Shown piece by piece: positions 17,263 to 25,398 of a stretch of 64,000 bases of DNA. The number at the start of each line of letters is the position of its first letter. The first letter of the stretch is position 1. This DNA is from JBOFOR01 sp051654865 (GTDB lineage Bacteria; Bacillota; Clostridia; Peptostreptococcales; Peptostreptococcaceae): the NCBI GenBank assembly GCA_051654865.1, contig JBOFYV010000041.1, positions 1 through 64,000 of the forward strand, in the 5' to 3' direction. Both the position numbers and the translations under genes were made by a program. Under the pieces are notes generated by a model that saw only the letters and a list, made by a program, of their open reading frames with translations, searched no databases and was not told the origin of the DNA.

Positions 17263-18726
17263 ATGAAATTCAAAAAATTATCTAGTTTATTCTTAGCAAT
17301 GACAATAGCATCTTCTGCAGTATTAACAGGATGCTCAAGTTCAAAACAACAAGACAGTACAGTGAAGGATAGCGATACTACTCAATTAGTATGGTACATG
17401 ATAGGTACTCCTCAGCCAGATCAAGCAAAGGTTATGGAAGAGGTTAATAAATATACTCAAGAAAAAATAGGAGTAACATTAGATTTAAGAATGGTTGACT
17501 GGGGTGACTACGGTCAAAAAATGCAAGTTATAACATCTTCAGGTGAGCCATTTGATATATGTTTTGCAAGTGATTATTCATTAAATGCACAAAAAGGAGC
17601 TTACTTAGAACTAAGTGACTTAATAGAAAAGCAAGGTAAAGAATTAAAAGAAACAATAGATCCATTGTTCTTAGAAGGAGCAACTATAAACGGAAAGTTA
17701 TATGGAGTTCCAGCAAACAAAGAAGTTGGACAACAAATGGTTTGGGCATTTAATGAAAAAATGGCAGAAGAAGCTGGTGTTTTAGAAGATATGAAAAAAG
17801 CAAAAACACTTGAAGATTTAGAACCAATACTAGAAAAAGTAAAAGCTAAAAATAAAGATTTAAAGATGCCAATGGCAGCAGGAGCTAACTTCATGCCATA
17901 TATGCCATATGACTTCTTATTAGGAGAAAACTTACCATTTGGTATAGCGCTAGAAGGTGACACTAGTAAGATAGTAAATATATACGAGCAAGATGATGTA
18001 AAGAAAACTTTAGATACATTAAGAAGATTCTACCAAAAAGGATTTATACATCCACAAGCAGCAACAGATACAGATCCACATGAAATGAGTGTTCAAAACT
18101 GGTTCGTTAGAAAAGAACAATATGCTCCAGGTGCAGGAGAAATGTGGTCTTCAAATGCTAAATACAAAGTTGGATATAGTGCAATGCATGATCCTTTAAC
18201 TATAAACAACTCAGTTACAGGTTCTGTAATGTCTATATCTGCAGCATCTAAGAATCCAGAAAAAGCAATGGAATTCTTAAACTTATTAAATACAGATGAG
18301 TATTTAAGAAACTTAATAGATAGAGGTATAGAAGATGTTCATTACACTACTAATGAAGATGGAACTATAACTAAAACGGAAGCTGCACAAGGATACAGCA
18401 TGCCATCTTGGGCTTTAGGAAATGTATTCTTAACTAAGAACTTTGATACAGATCCTAAGGATAGAATAGAACAATACGAAAAGTTCAATGAGCAAGCAGT
18501 AGCATCTCCAACATTAGGATTCTACGTAAATACAGAATCAATAAGCACAGAATTAGCTACTATATCTAATATAGTTCAAGAATTTAAGGCTCCATTATTT
18601 ACAGGTTCTGTAGATACAGCTAAGTACTTAGATCAATTAAATAAGAAGTTAGAAGCAGCTGGATTAGAGAAAGTTATGAAAGAAATACAATCTCAATATG
18701 ATGCTTGGATGGCAGAACAAAAATAG
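17263..18726 (+). CDS. Lipoprotein substrate-binding protein of the glycan importer
   Basis: This is a 487-residue extracellular solute-binding lipoprotein. The signal peptide ends in the lipobox LTGC, with C24 as the lipidated residue. A family-1 binding-protein fold follows (VWYMIGTPQPDQAKVMEEVN at the start). It would be anchored to the outer face of the membrane and deliver an oligosaccharide to the two permeases. The YtcQ-like size of about 490 residues suggests ligands larger than a monosaccharide. With a secreted ENGase and cytoplasmic mannosidases in the same locus, high-mannose glycan is the likely ligand, as for pneumococcal NgtS. That assignment is inference from context. The start follows AGGGGGA. 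Confidence 0.93.
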   Translation: MKFKKLSSLFLAMTIASSAVLTGCSSSKQQDSTVKDSDTTQLVWYMIGTPQPDQAKVMEEVNKYTQEKIGVTLDLRMVDWGDYGQKMQVITSSGEPFDICFASDYSLNAQKGAYLELSDLIEKQGKELKETIDPLFLEGATINGKLYGVPANKEVGQQMVWAFNEKMAEEAGVLEDMKKAKTLEDLEPILEKVKAKNKDLKMPMAAGANFMPYMPYDFLLGENLPFGIALEGDTSKIVNIYEQDDVKKTLDTLRRFYQKGFIHPQAATDTDPHEMSVQNWFVRKEQYAPGAGEMWSSNAKYKVGYSAMHDPLTINNSVTGSVMSISAASKNPEKAMEFLNLLNTDEYLRNLIDRGIEDVHYTTNEDGTITKTEAAQGYSMPSWALGNVFLTKNFDTDPKDRIEQYEKFNEQAVASPTLGFYVNTESISTELATISNIVQEFKAPLFTGSVDTAKYLDQLNKKLEAAGLEKVMKEIQSQYDAWMAEQK

Positions 18727-18765
18727 TCAGTAAGTAAAATTTATATACAAAGTGAAACTCCAAAC

Positions 18766-18801
18766 AAGGTATTCTTCTACTAATATGTAGTAGAATACCT
18801 T
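18766..18801 (+). terminator. Hairpin after binding-protein gene
   Basis: AAGGTATTC pairs with GAATACCTT and encloses a further TACTA/TAGTA pairing. The following sequence is only moderately T-rich, so termination may be partial. Confidence 0.6.
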
Positions 18802-18881
18802 ATCTATTTAGTAAGAACTTATCATATGAAATTTAAAATAAAATAATATATCGTAAAATACAAATTTAGGGAGGATTAATT

Positions 18882-20180
18882 ATGCACGCTTCAGTAGATG
18901 AGTTAATATATACTTCAGTAAATAAGTTAGTAGACACAGTAAAAGAAAAATTTAAAGACGATGAAAAAATAGGAGATATGTTTGAAAAGTGTTTCCTAAA
19001 TACTATAAATACAACTATAAAAAGAATGGACGATGGTACTTCTTATGTATTAACAGGAGATATCCCTGCTATGTGGCTTAGAGATTCAGTTTGTCAAGTG
19101 AGACCATACTTAGTACTTGCAAATGAAGATAGTGAAATCGCTGATATGATAGAAGGTTTAGTTGAAAGACAATTTAGATATATACAAGTAGATCCATATG
19201 CTAATGCATTTAATGAAGAGGCAAATGGAAAAGGTCATCAAGCTGATTTAACAGATATGAGACCTGATGTATGGGAAAGAAAATATGAAATAGATTCATT
19301 ATGTTTCCCAATACAATTAAGTTATTTATTATATAAAAATACAGGAAGAACTTCTCAATTCAATGATACTTTTGTAAAAGGAGTTAATACAATAATAGAT
19401 TTATGGAAGGTTGAACAAAATCATGAGGAAAACTCTCCATATACATTTGAGAGATTAGACTGTCGTCAGTTAGATACACTAGCTAGAAACGGAAGAGGAC
19501 CAGTACATAAACCAACAGGAATGACTTGGTGTGGATTTAGACCAAGTGATGATGCTTGTACATATAGTTATTTAGTTCCATCAAATATGTTTGCAGTAGT
19601 TGTACTTGACTATGTAGTAGAGGTAGCAACAGACATACTTAAAGATCAAGAACTAGCTAAAAGAGCTAAAGACTTAAGAGATGAAATAGAAGACGGTATA
19701 CAAAAACATGCAGTGTACAATCACTCAAGATGTGGTCAAATGTATGCTTACGAAGTAGATGGACTTGGAAATTATAATTTAATGGATGATGCTAACTTAC
19801 CAAGTTTACTTGCTATACCATACTTAGGATATGCTGATATAAATGATGAAAAGTATATAAACACTAGAAACTTTATATTAAGTACAGAAAATCCAGAATA
19901 TCATATAGGGAAATATGCATCAGGAGTAGGAAGTCCTCACACTCCAGAAGGATACATATGGCATATATCGCTTGCAATGCAAGGATTAACAACTGATGAT
20001 GTAAATAAGAAGAGAGAATTATTAGAAGTAATGAAAAATACAGATGCAGGAACATACTTAATGCATGAAGGATTTAACCCAAATGATCCAAGTAAATTTA
20101 CTAGAGACTGGTTCTCATGGGCAAATATGATGTTCTGTGAATTAGTACTTGATTATTGTGGAATAAAGGTTAAAAAATAA
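18882..20180 (+). CDS. GH125 exo-alpha-1,6-mannosidase
   Basis: This is a 432-residue GH125 enzyme, an inverting metal-independent exo-alpha-mannosidase with an (alpha/alpha)6 barrel. The family motif PAMWLRDSVCQVRPY is near residues 63-77, and GMTWCGFRPSDDAC and the end RDWFSWANMMFCEL are also typical. Characterised streptococcal and clostridial members cleave alpha-1,6-linked mannose, the branch that GH38 enzymes remove poorly. The lack of a signal peptide puts it in the cytoplasm. In Streptococcus pneumoniae GH125 and GH38 genes are adjacent; here they are parted by the regulator and importer genes but clearly belong to the same locus. The start follows AGGGAGG 9 nt upstream. Confidence 0.95.
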   Translation: MHASVDELIYTSVNKLVDTVKEKFKDDEKIGDMFEKCFLNTINTTIKRMDDGTSYVLTGDIPAMWLRDSVCQVRPYLVLANEDSEIADMIEGLVERQFRYIQVDPYANAFNEEANGKGHQADLTDMRPDVWERKYEIDSLCFPIQLSYLLYKNTGRTSQFNDTFVKGVNTIIDLWKVEQNHEENSPYTFERLDCRQLDTLARNGRGPVHKPTGMTWCGFRPSDDACTYSYLVPSNMFAVVVLDYVVEVATDILKDQELAKRAKDLRDEIEDGIQKHAVYNHSRCGQMYAYEVDGLGNYNLMDDANLPSLLAIPYLGYADINDEKYINTRNFILSTENPEYHIGKYASGVGSPHTPEGYIWHISLAMQGLTTDDVNKKRELLEVMKNTDAGTYLMHEGFNPNDPSKFTRDWFSWANMMFCELVLDYCGIKVKK

Positions 20181-20215
20181 TATATAAACGGAATTGTAAG
20201 TTTTAAGTATAAAAT

Positions 20216-20264
20216 AAAAGAGCTATTGAAAGTATAACTATGAACTTAGCAATAGCTCTTTTGC
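20216..20264 (+). terminator. Terminator after GH125 gene
   Basis: AAAAGAGCTATTG pairs perfectly with CAATAGCTCTTTT around a 21-nt loop. Confidence 0.8.
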
Positions 20265-20324
20265 TATAAAAACCTTAAATTTATAAAGGAAATTATAATA
20301 TACATATTGATAAATTACGACACA

Positions 20325-20353
20325 TTGAACGTGAAAACGATTTTTAGTATAAT
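20325..20353 (+). promoter_or_regulatory. SigA-type promoter with cre-like operator, GH1 operon
   Basis: TTGAAC and TATAAT are separated by 17 bp. The spacer contains TGAAAACGATTTTTA (20332-20346), a cre-like site with two mismatches. The layout copies the GH38 promoter at 5122-5151 and would serve GH1, ROK and GH31. Confidence 0.7.
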
Positions 20354-20407
20354 TAAAATATAAATTAAAGATATTAATTTAAAATTAAGTAAATGGGGGA
20401 TTTGATA

Positions 20408-21826
20408 ATGAACTATATATTTCCAAAGGACTTTTGGTGGGGGAGTGCATCTTCTGCAACTCAAATGGAAGGTGCGTATAACTTAGATGGAAAGGAACAA
20501 AATATATGGGATTATTGGTATGAAATAGCTCCAGAAAAGTTCCATAACAACATCGGTCCATATAATACAAGTAATTTTTATTATAAATATGAAGAAGATA
20601 TAGCTTTAATGAAAGAGCTAGGTCATAATTCATTTAGATTTTCTATAAGTTGGTCAAGACTTATAAAAAAAGACGGCAGTATAAATGAAGAAGCTGTAAA
20701 TTTTTATAATAATGTAATAAATACTATGTTAAAAAATGATGTAGAGCCTTTCATAAACTTATTCCACTTTGATATGCCGATGCATATGCAAGAAATTGGT
20801 GGTTGGGAAAATCGTGAAGTAGTAACTGCATATCAAAACTTTGCTAAAGCTTGTTTTAAATTATTTGGAGATAGAGTTAAAAAATGGTTTACTCATAATG
20901 AGCCAATCGTTCCTGTTGAATGTGGTTATCTAGGACCATACCATTATCCAGCAGTAGTAGATTTTAAAAGAGCTGTACAAGTTGGGTATCATATAATGTT
21001 ATCAAGTTCTTTAGCTATAATGGAATACAGAAAATTAAACTTAGATGGAGAAATAGGTATAATAATAAACTTAACACCATCTTACCCAAGAAGTAATAGT
21101 GAAGAAGATTTAAAAGCATCAAATATTGCAGATTTAACTTTAAATCGTTCATTCTTAGACCCATCAGTACATGGAGAATTTCCTGGGGAATTAATAGAAT
21201 TTGTAAAAGAGTATGATTTAATGCCAACTTATACAAATGAAGATATAGAAATTATAAAAAATAATACGGTAGATTTATTAGGTGTAAACTATTACCAACC
21301 AAGAAGAGTTAAAGCAAGAGAAAGTGAAGTTCAAGAGGGAGAGCCATTAACACCTTGGTCATTCTTTGATTTTTATGATATGCCAGGTAAGAAGATAAAT
21401 CCTCATAGAGGATGGGAAATATATGAAAAAGGTATATATGATTTATCTATAAACATAAGAGATAATTATAAGAACATACCATTCTTTATATCTGAAAATG
21501 GTATGGGAGTAGAAGGAGAAGATAAATTCAAAGTTAACGGAAGAATAGAAGATGACTATCGTATAGAATTTGTCACTGAACATTTAAAATGGTTAAATAA
21601 AGCATTAAATGAAGGCTGTAATGTAAGAGGGTATCACTTATGGACATTTATGGATAACTGGTCTTGGTTAAATGCATACAAAAATAGATATGGTTTTGTA
21701 GAAGTTGATATAAATAATGAATTTAAAAGAACTCCAAAGAAGAGTGCATATTGGTTTAAAGAATTAATAGAAAATAATGGATTTGAATCAGATAAAGATA
21801 TAGAAGATAATTGCTTAATGGTATAA
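20408..21826 (+). CDS. GH1 beta-glycosidase
   Basis: This is a 472-residue cytoplasmic GH1 TIM-barrel enzyme that retains configuration. The N-terminal signature FPKDFWWGSASSATQMEGA is intact. The acid/base is E165 in THNEP, and the nucleophile is E363 in FISENGMG. GH1 covers beta-glucosidases, 6-phospho-beta-glucosidases and beta-mannosidases. No PTS gene is nearby, which makes a phospho-glycosidase less likely. A role on the beta-linked Man-GlcNAc core left after trimming is possible but unproven. The start at 20408 is preferred over an ATG at 20393, because GGGGGA sits 8 nt before it. It heads a likely operon with a ROK kinase and a GH31 enzyme (spacings of 37 and 16 nt). Confidence 0.92.
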   Translation: MNYIFPKDFWWGSASSATQMEGAYNLDGKEQNIWDYWYEIAPEKFHNNIGPYNTSNFYYKYEEDIALMKELGHNSFRFSISWSRLIKKDGSINEEAVNFYNNVINTMLKNDVEPFINLFHFDMPMHMQEIGGWENREVVTAYQNFAKACFKLFGDRVKKWFTHNEPIVPVECGYLGPYHYPAVVDFKRAVQVGYHIMLSSSLAIMEYRKLNLDGEIGIIINLTPSYPRSNSEEDLKASNIADLTLNRSFLDPSVHGEFPGELIEFVKEYDLMPTYTNEDIEIIKNNTVDLLGVNYYQPRRVKARESEVQEGEPLTPWSFFDFYDMPGKKINPHRGWEIYEKGIYDLSINIRDNYKNIPFFISENGMGVEGEDKFKVNGRIEDDYRIEFVTEHLKWLNKALNEGCNVRGYHLWTFMDNWSWLNAYKNRYGFVEVDINNEFKRTPKKSAYWFKELIENNGFESDKDIEDNCLMV

Positions 21827-21863
21827 ATTACAAATATTATAGTGGGGGGAAGGAAAATTAGTT

Positions 21864-22766
21864 ATGTATTATGTAGTATTTGATATAGGTGGAACTAGTA
21901 TAAAGTATAGTGTGATGAATCATGAAGGTGAATTTATAGAGTCTGATTCTGTAAAAACTCCAGAACAAGGTGAAGGTAGAACTCAAGAAATACTTGTTGA
22001 AGTTATAAATAACTATAAAGAAAAATATGAGATTGAAGGTGTAGCACTTAGTGTTCCAGGGGGAATTGATGATGATGGATATATACACTTTATGGGACAA
22101 GTAATAGACCTTCAAGATATGTATTTAAATAAATATATAAAAGAGCACACAGGATTAGATTCTACATACGACAATGATGTTAACTGTGTTGCAATGGCAG
22201 AGAAGTTTATTGGAAATGCAGTTGATAACAAAAACTTTGTATGCATAACTATAGGAACTGGAATAGGTGGAGGTATATTCATAAATAACCAATTATATAG
22301 AGGATATAGAGGTATGGCTGGTGAGTTTGGAATGAATATACTAGAGCATAGAAAAGAAGAACTTCCTAATATGGGATGGAGAAGTTTCTCAAGGCTTGGT
22401 TCGACTTATAACTTAATATATAGAGTAAATCAATTAAAAGATACAGAACTTGATGGAATTGGTGTATTTGAAGCAGCTCAAAATGGGGATGAAGAAGTTC
22501 AAAATGAAATAGAAAACTTCTATTTTGGATTAGCCGTTGGAATTTACAACATAGTATATAGCTTTGCACCAGAAAAAGTACTAATAGGTGGAGGAGTTAG
22601 TGTAAGAGAAGATTTAATTCCTAATGTTAAGAAAAAACTAGCTTTACTTAACAAAAATGTATTAGATATGGTAGAGATAGATACATGCAAATTCCAAAAT
22701 GATTCCGGAAAAATTGGAGCACTATATAAATACTTAAATGACAAACAAAAGGCAGAAGTTATATAA
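21864..22766 (+). CDS. ROK-family sugar kinase lacking the zinc motif
   Basis: This is a 300-residue ROK kinase with ATP-binding loop FDIGGTS at residues 5-11 and a second loop GTGIGGG. Unlike the ROK kinase at 3996 it has no CxCGxxGC zinc site: the equivalent region reads EHRKEELPNMGWRSFSRLGS. It therefore belongs to the zinc-free ROK branch that includes beta-glucoside kinase BglK-like and the streptococcal mannosidase-locus kinases. It could phosphorylate mannose, glucose or a disaccharide. It lies between GH1 and GH31 in one operon, so its substrate is probably a product of one of them. The start has GGGGGAAGGA about 10 nt upstream. Confidence 0.88.
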   Translation: MYYVVFDIGGTSIKYSVMNHEGEFIESDSVKTPEQGEGRTQEILVEVINNYKEKYEIEGVALSVPGGIDDDGYIHFMGQVIDLQDMYLNKYIKEHTGLDSTYDNDVNCVAMAEKFIGNAVDNKNFVCITIGTGIGGGIFINNQLYRGYRGMAGEFGMNILEHRKEELPNMGWRSFSRLGSTYNLIYRVNQLKDTELDGIGVFEAAQNGDEEVQNEIENFYFGLAVGIYNIVYSFAPEKVLIGGGVSVREDLIPNVKKKLALLNKNVLDMVEIDTCKFQNDSGKIGALYKYLNDKQKAEVI

Positions 22767-22782
22767 AAGGGAGACAATTTAG

Positions 22783-25131
22783 ATGTTTGGAAAAATCAAA
22801 GGTTTTGATGTAAAGGGAAGTTTAGTAGCTGTACAATATGAAAATATAGAAGTGAGAATTAATGTTATAAGTCCTTCTATAATAAATTTCTTTGTACCAA
22901 ATTTTAGAGATGAACAAAACTCTAAGGCAGTGGAAAATCTACAAATTAAAGACTATAAATTCAATGTAGTACATAGTGAAGAGTATATAGAATTAACTAC
23001 AGATACTTTAACTATCAAAATATATGATGAATTTAAAATTGACATATATAATAAAGAAGGAAAGTTGATTTGTGAAGATTATAGAGGTGACAGAGATCCA
23101 TTTGTAAAAAATGCCGCAGGTAGACTAGATTTAGCAGCACAAGAAGGACATAAGCCAACTGAACATATGGATTATAAAGTATTTGTGCCTAAAAGTATGA
23201 CTGATGATATGTATTTCTATGGTTTTGGAGAGAGAAGTGGTCATTTAAATAAAAAAGGATGCCATTATATAAATTGGAATACAGATGATCCTACTCCACA
23301 TGGTGAAACTTATGAAAAGCTATACAAATCAATACCATTTTTTATAACTATGAAAGAAGAAGAAGCCTTTGGTTTATTCTTTGATAACACCTTTGAAGCA
23401 CACTTTGATTTAGGAAAAGAAAATTCTAAATACTATTACTTTGGAGCAGTTGATGGTAATATAGATTATTATTTTATGTACGGACCAACTATTAAAGAAG
23501 TTATAAAGGGGTATACATACCTAACTGGTACCACTCCACTTCCTCAACTTTGGACATTAGGTTATCAACAATGTAGATGGGCATATTGTCCAGAGGAAAA
23601 TGTAATGGATATAGCTAATAAATTTAGAGAAAAAGATATACCATGTGACACAATATATCTAGATATAGAATATATGGATGATTTTAGAGTATTCACATGG
23701 GATAAACATAAATTCAAAGACCCTAAAAAGATGATAAGTAATCTTAAAGATGATGGATTTAAATTAGTTACAATAATAGATCCAGGAGTTAAGGTTGATA
23801 AGGGATACAAGATATATGATGAAGGAATGAAGAATGGTTATTTTGCTACTGATAAAAATGGTATAACATATACTAACTGGGTATGGCCAGGTCATTCAGT
23901 ATTCCCTGACTTTATGAATAGTGAAGTAAGAAGTTGGTGGGCTAATAATCAAAAAATTATGATGGACTATGGAGTAGCTGGAATATGGAACGATATGAAC
24001 GAACCAGCAAGTTTTAATGGTCCACTTCCAGATGATATTAAGTTTAATGAAGATGGAAAAGAAGTTGAGCATAAGGAAATACATAACGTGTATGGTCATA
24101 TGATGGATAAAGCTACATATGAAGGTATAAAAAAGTCAACTAACAAGAGACCATTTGTTGTAACGAGAGCTTGTTACTCTGGAACTCAAAAATATTCTAC
24201 AGTATGGACGGGAGATAATCAAAGTACTTGGGAACACTTAAGGATGAGCGTACCAATGCTTATGAACTTAGGTCTTAGTGGAATGAGTTTTGCAGGAACG
24301 GATGTTGGTGGATTTGGATATGATTGTACACCGGAATTATTAAGTAGATGGGTACAAGTTGGAACATTTACACCTTTATTTAGAAACCATACCACTATAT
24401 ATTCAAGAGACCAAGAACCATGGGCATTTGATAAGTTAACAGAAGATATTAATAGAAAGTATATAAAACTAAGATATAAATTAATACCTTATATATATGA
24501 TACCTTCTATAAAGGAGAAACTGATGGTCTTCCAATCATGAGAGCTTTACCTCTTGAATACCAAACTGATGAAAATACTTATGAAATAAATGATCAATTT
24601 ATGTTTGGTGAAAATATAATGGTGGCTCCTGTACTTGAACAAGGTAAAAAAGCTAGAATGGTATATTTACCAAACGGTTATAAATGGATAGATTATTGGA
24701 CTAAAGAAAGTTTTGACGGAGGACAGTATATAGTTAAGCAAACTCCACTTGATGTATGTCCTATATATATAAAAGAAGGAAGTATTATACCAAATTTCCC
24801 AGAACAAAATTATATAGGTGAAAAAGAAATAGATACATTAAGACTAGATGTTTATGTAGGTAATGAAAAGGTAAGTTATAAGCACTATCAAGATGATGGA
24901 AGTTCTTTTGAATATAAAGAAGGCAAATATAATTTATATGACATAACTATTGAAAATAAAGAAGAGTTAAATATAAATATAGACTTAGTACATAATGGAT
25001 ATGAGAAAAAATATGAAAAGTATGAAATATATTTAAATGGTACTAACTTTAATAGAGTTAAAATTAACAATGAAGAAGTAAATACAGAATTTAAAGATTG
25101 TAGCATATTAGTTACTAAAGCATTAAATTAA
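22783..25131 (+). CDS. GH31 alpha-glucosidase
   Basis: This is a 782-residue GH31 enzyme, retaining, acting on non-reducing alpha-linked glucose. An N-terminal beta-sandwich (about 1-230) precedes the barrel. DIEYMDDFRVFTWD marks the substrate pocket, and the nucleophile is D404 in IWNDMNEPASFNG. A conserved HTTIYSRDQEPW segment follows and C-terminal beta domains close the chain. It has no signal peptide. GH31 members also include alpha-xylosidases, glucosidase II-type enzymes that trim glucosylated high-mannose glycans, and alpha-glucan lyases, which cannot be excluded. It ends the GH1-ROK-GH31 operon. The start follows AAGGGAGA. The c-di-GMP riboswitch begins 35 nt after its stop. Confidence 0.93.
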   Translation: MFGKIKGFDVKGSLVAVQYENIEVRINVISPSIINFFVPNFRDEQNSKAVENLQIKDYKFNVVHSEEYIELTTDTLTIKIYDEFKIDIYNKEGKLICEDYRGDRDPFVKNAAGRLDLAAQEGHKPTEHMDYKVFVPKSMTDDMYFYGFGERSGHLNKKGCHYINWNTDDPTPHGETYEKLYKSIPFFITMKEEEAFGLFFDNTFEAHFDLGKENSKYYYFGAVDGNIDYYFMYGPTIKEVIKGYTYLTGTTPLPQLWTLGYQQCRWAYCPEENVMDIANKFREKDIPCDTIYLDIEYMDDFRVFTWDKHKFKDPKKMISNLKDDGFKLVTIIDPGVKVDKGYKIYDEGMKNGYFATDKNGITYTNWVWPGHSVFPDFMNSEVRSWWANNQKIMMDYGVAGIWNDMNEPASFNGPLPDDIKFNEDGKEVEHKEIHNVYGHMMDKATYEGIKKSTNKRPFVVTRACYSGTQKYSTVWTGDNQSTWEHLRMSVPMLMNLGLSGMSFAGTDVGGFGYDCTPELLSRWVQVGTFTPLFRNHTTIYSRDQEPWAFDKLTEDINRKYIKLRYKLIPYIYDTFYKGETDGLPIMRALPLEYQTDENTYEINDQFMFGENIMVAPVLEQGKKARMVYLPNGYKWIDYWTKESFDGGQYIVKQTPLDVCPIYIKEGSIIPNFPEQNYIGEKEIDTLRLDVYVGNEKVSYKHYQDDGSSFEYKEGKYNLYDITIENKEELNINIDLVHNGYEKKYEKYEIYLNGTNFNRVKINNEEVNTEFKDCSILVTKALN

Positions 25132-25165
25132 CACAAGAAGTTAATTAATAATAATTAAAATTTAA

Positions 25166-25240
25166 TAGGCAAACTTAGAGAAATCTAAGGACGCAAAGCT
25201 AAAGGGGCTAAAGATAAAATCTATGCCAGCCAGTTGCCAA
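25166..25240 (+). promoter_or_regulatory. Cyclic di-GMP-I (GEMM-I) riboswitch aptamer
   Basis: The conserved GEMM-I features are all present. GGCAA (25168-25172) pairs with TTGCC (25234-25238) as the closing stem. CTTAGA-GAAA-TCTAAG (25174-25189) is the hairpin with the GNRA tetraloop. GGACGCAAAGC follows at 25189-25199. The tetraloop-receptor side reads GCTAA...TATGCC, and AGCC closes the second stem. It lies in the leader of the secreted GH85 gene. This class binds bis-(3'-5')-cyclic diguanylate. The only other signal in the leader is the terminator/antiterminator listed next, so it is a transcription-control switch. Confidence 0.94.
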
Positions 25241-25286
25241 AGGATGTATATTCTTTGTTACTCATTACAATGAGTTTATTTGTTAT

Positions 25287-25318
25287 GGCAACCACCTTTT
25301 AATTAAGGTGGTTTTCTA
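25287..25318 (+). terminator. Riboswitch expression platform: terminator with competing antiterminator
   Basis: AACCACCTT (25290-25298) pairs with AAGGTGGTT (25305-25313) and a T-rich tail follows, making an intrinsic terminator. GGCAAC (25287-25292) overlaps the terminator's 5' arm and is the exact complement of GTTGCC (25233-25238), the 3' strand of the aptamer closing stem. When c-di-GMP holds GTTGCC in the aptamer, the terminator can form; without ligand GTTGCC can capture GGCAAC and open it. This predicts an OFF switch. Small hairpins (for example ACTCAT/ATGAGT, 25260-25275) fill the intervening loop. Confidence 0.85.
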
Positions 25319-25398
25319 TTTAATTAAATATAATAAATAAACCATCAGTAAGTAGCTTTAGCTTGTTTTATCTAACTAAAAACAAGGGGGAAATATTT

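Noticed and set aside
25363..25398. In-frame TTG extending the GH85 protein by 12 residues
   Set aside because: It would add residues before an intact signal peptide and lacks a ribosome site, whereas ATG 25399 has AAGGGGG at 8 nt.
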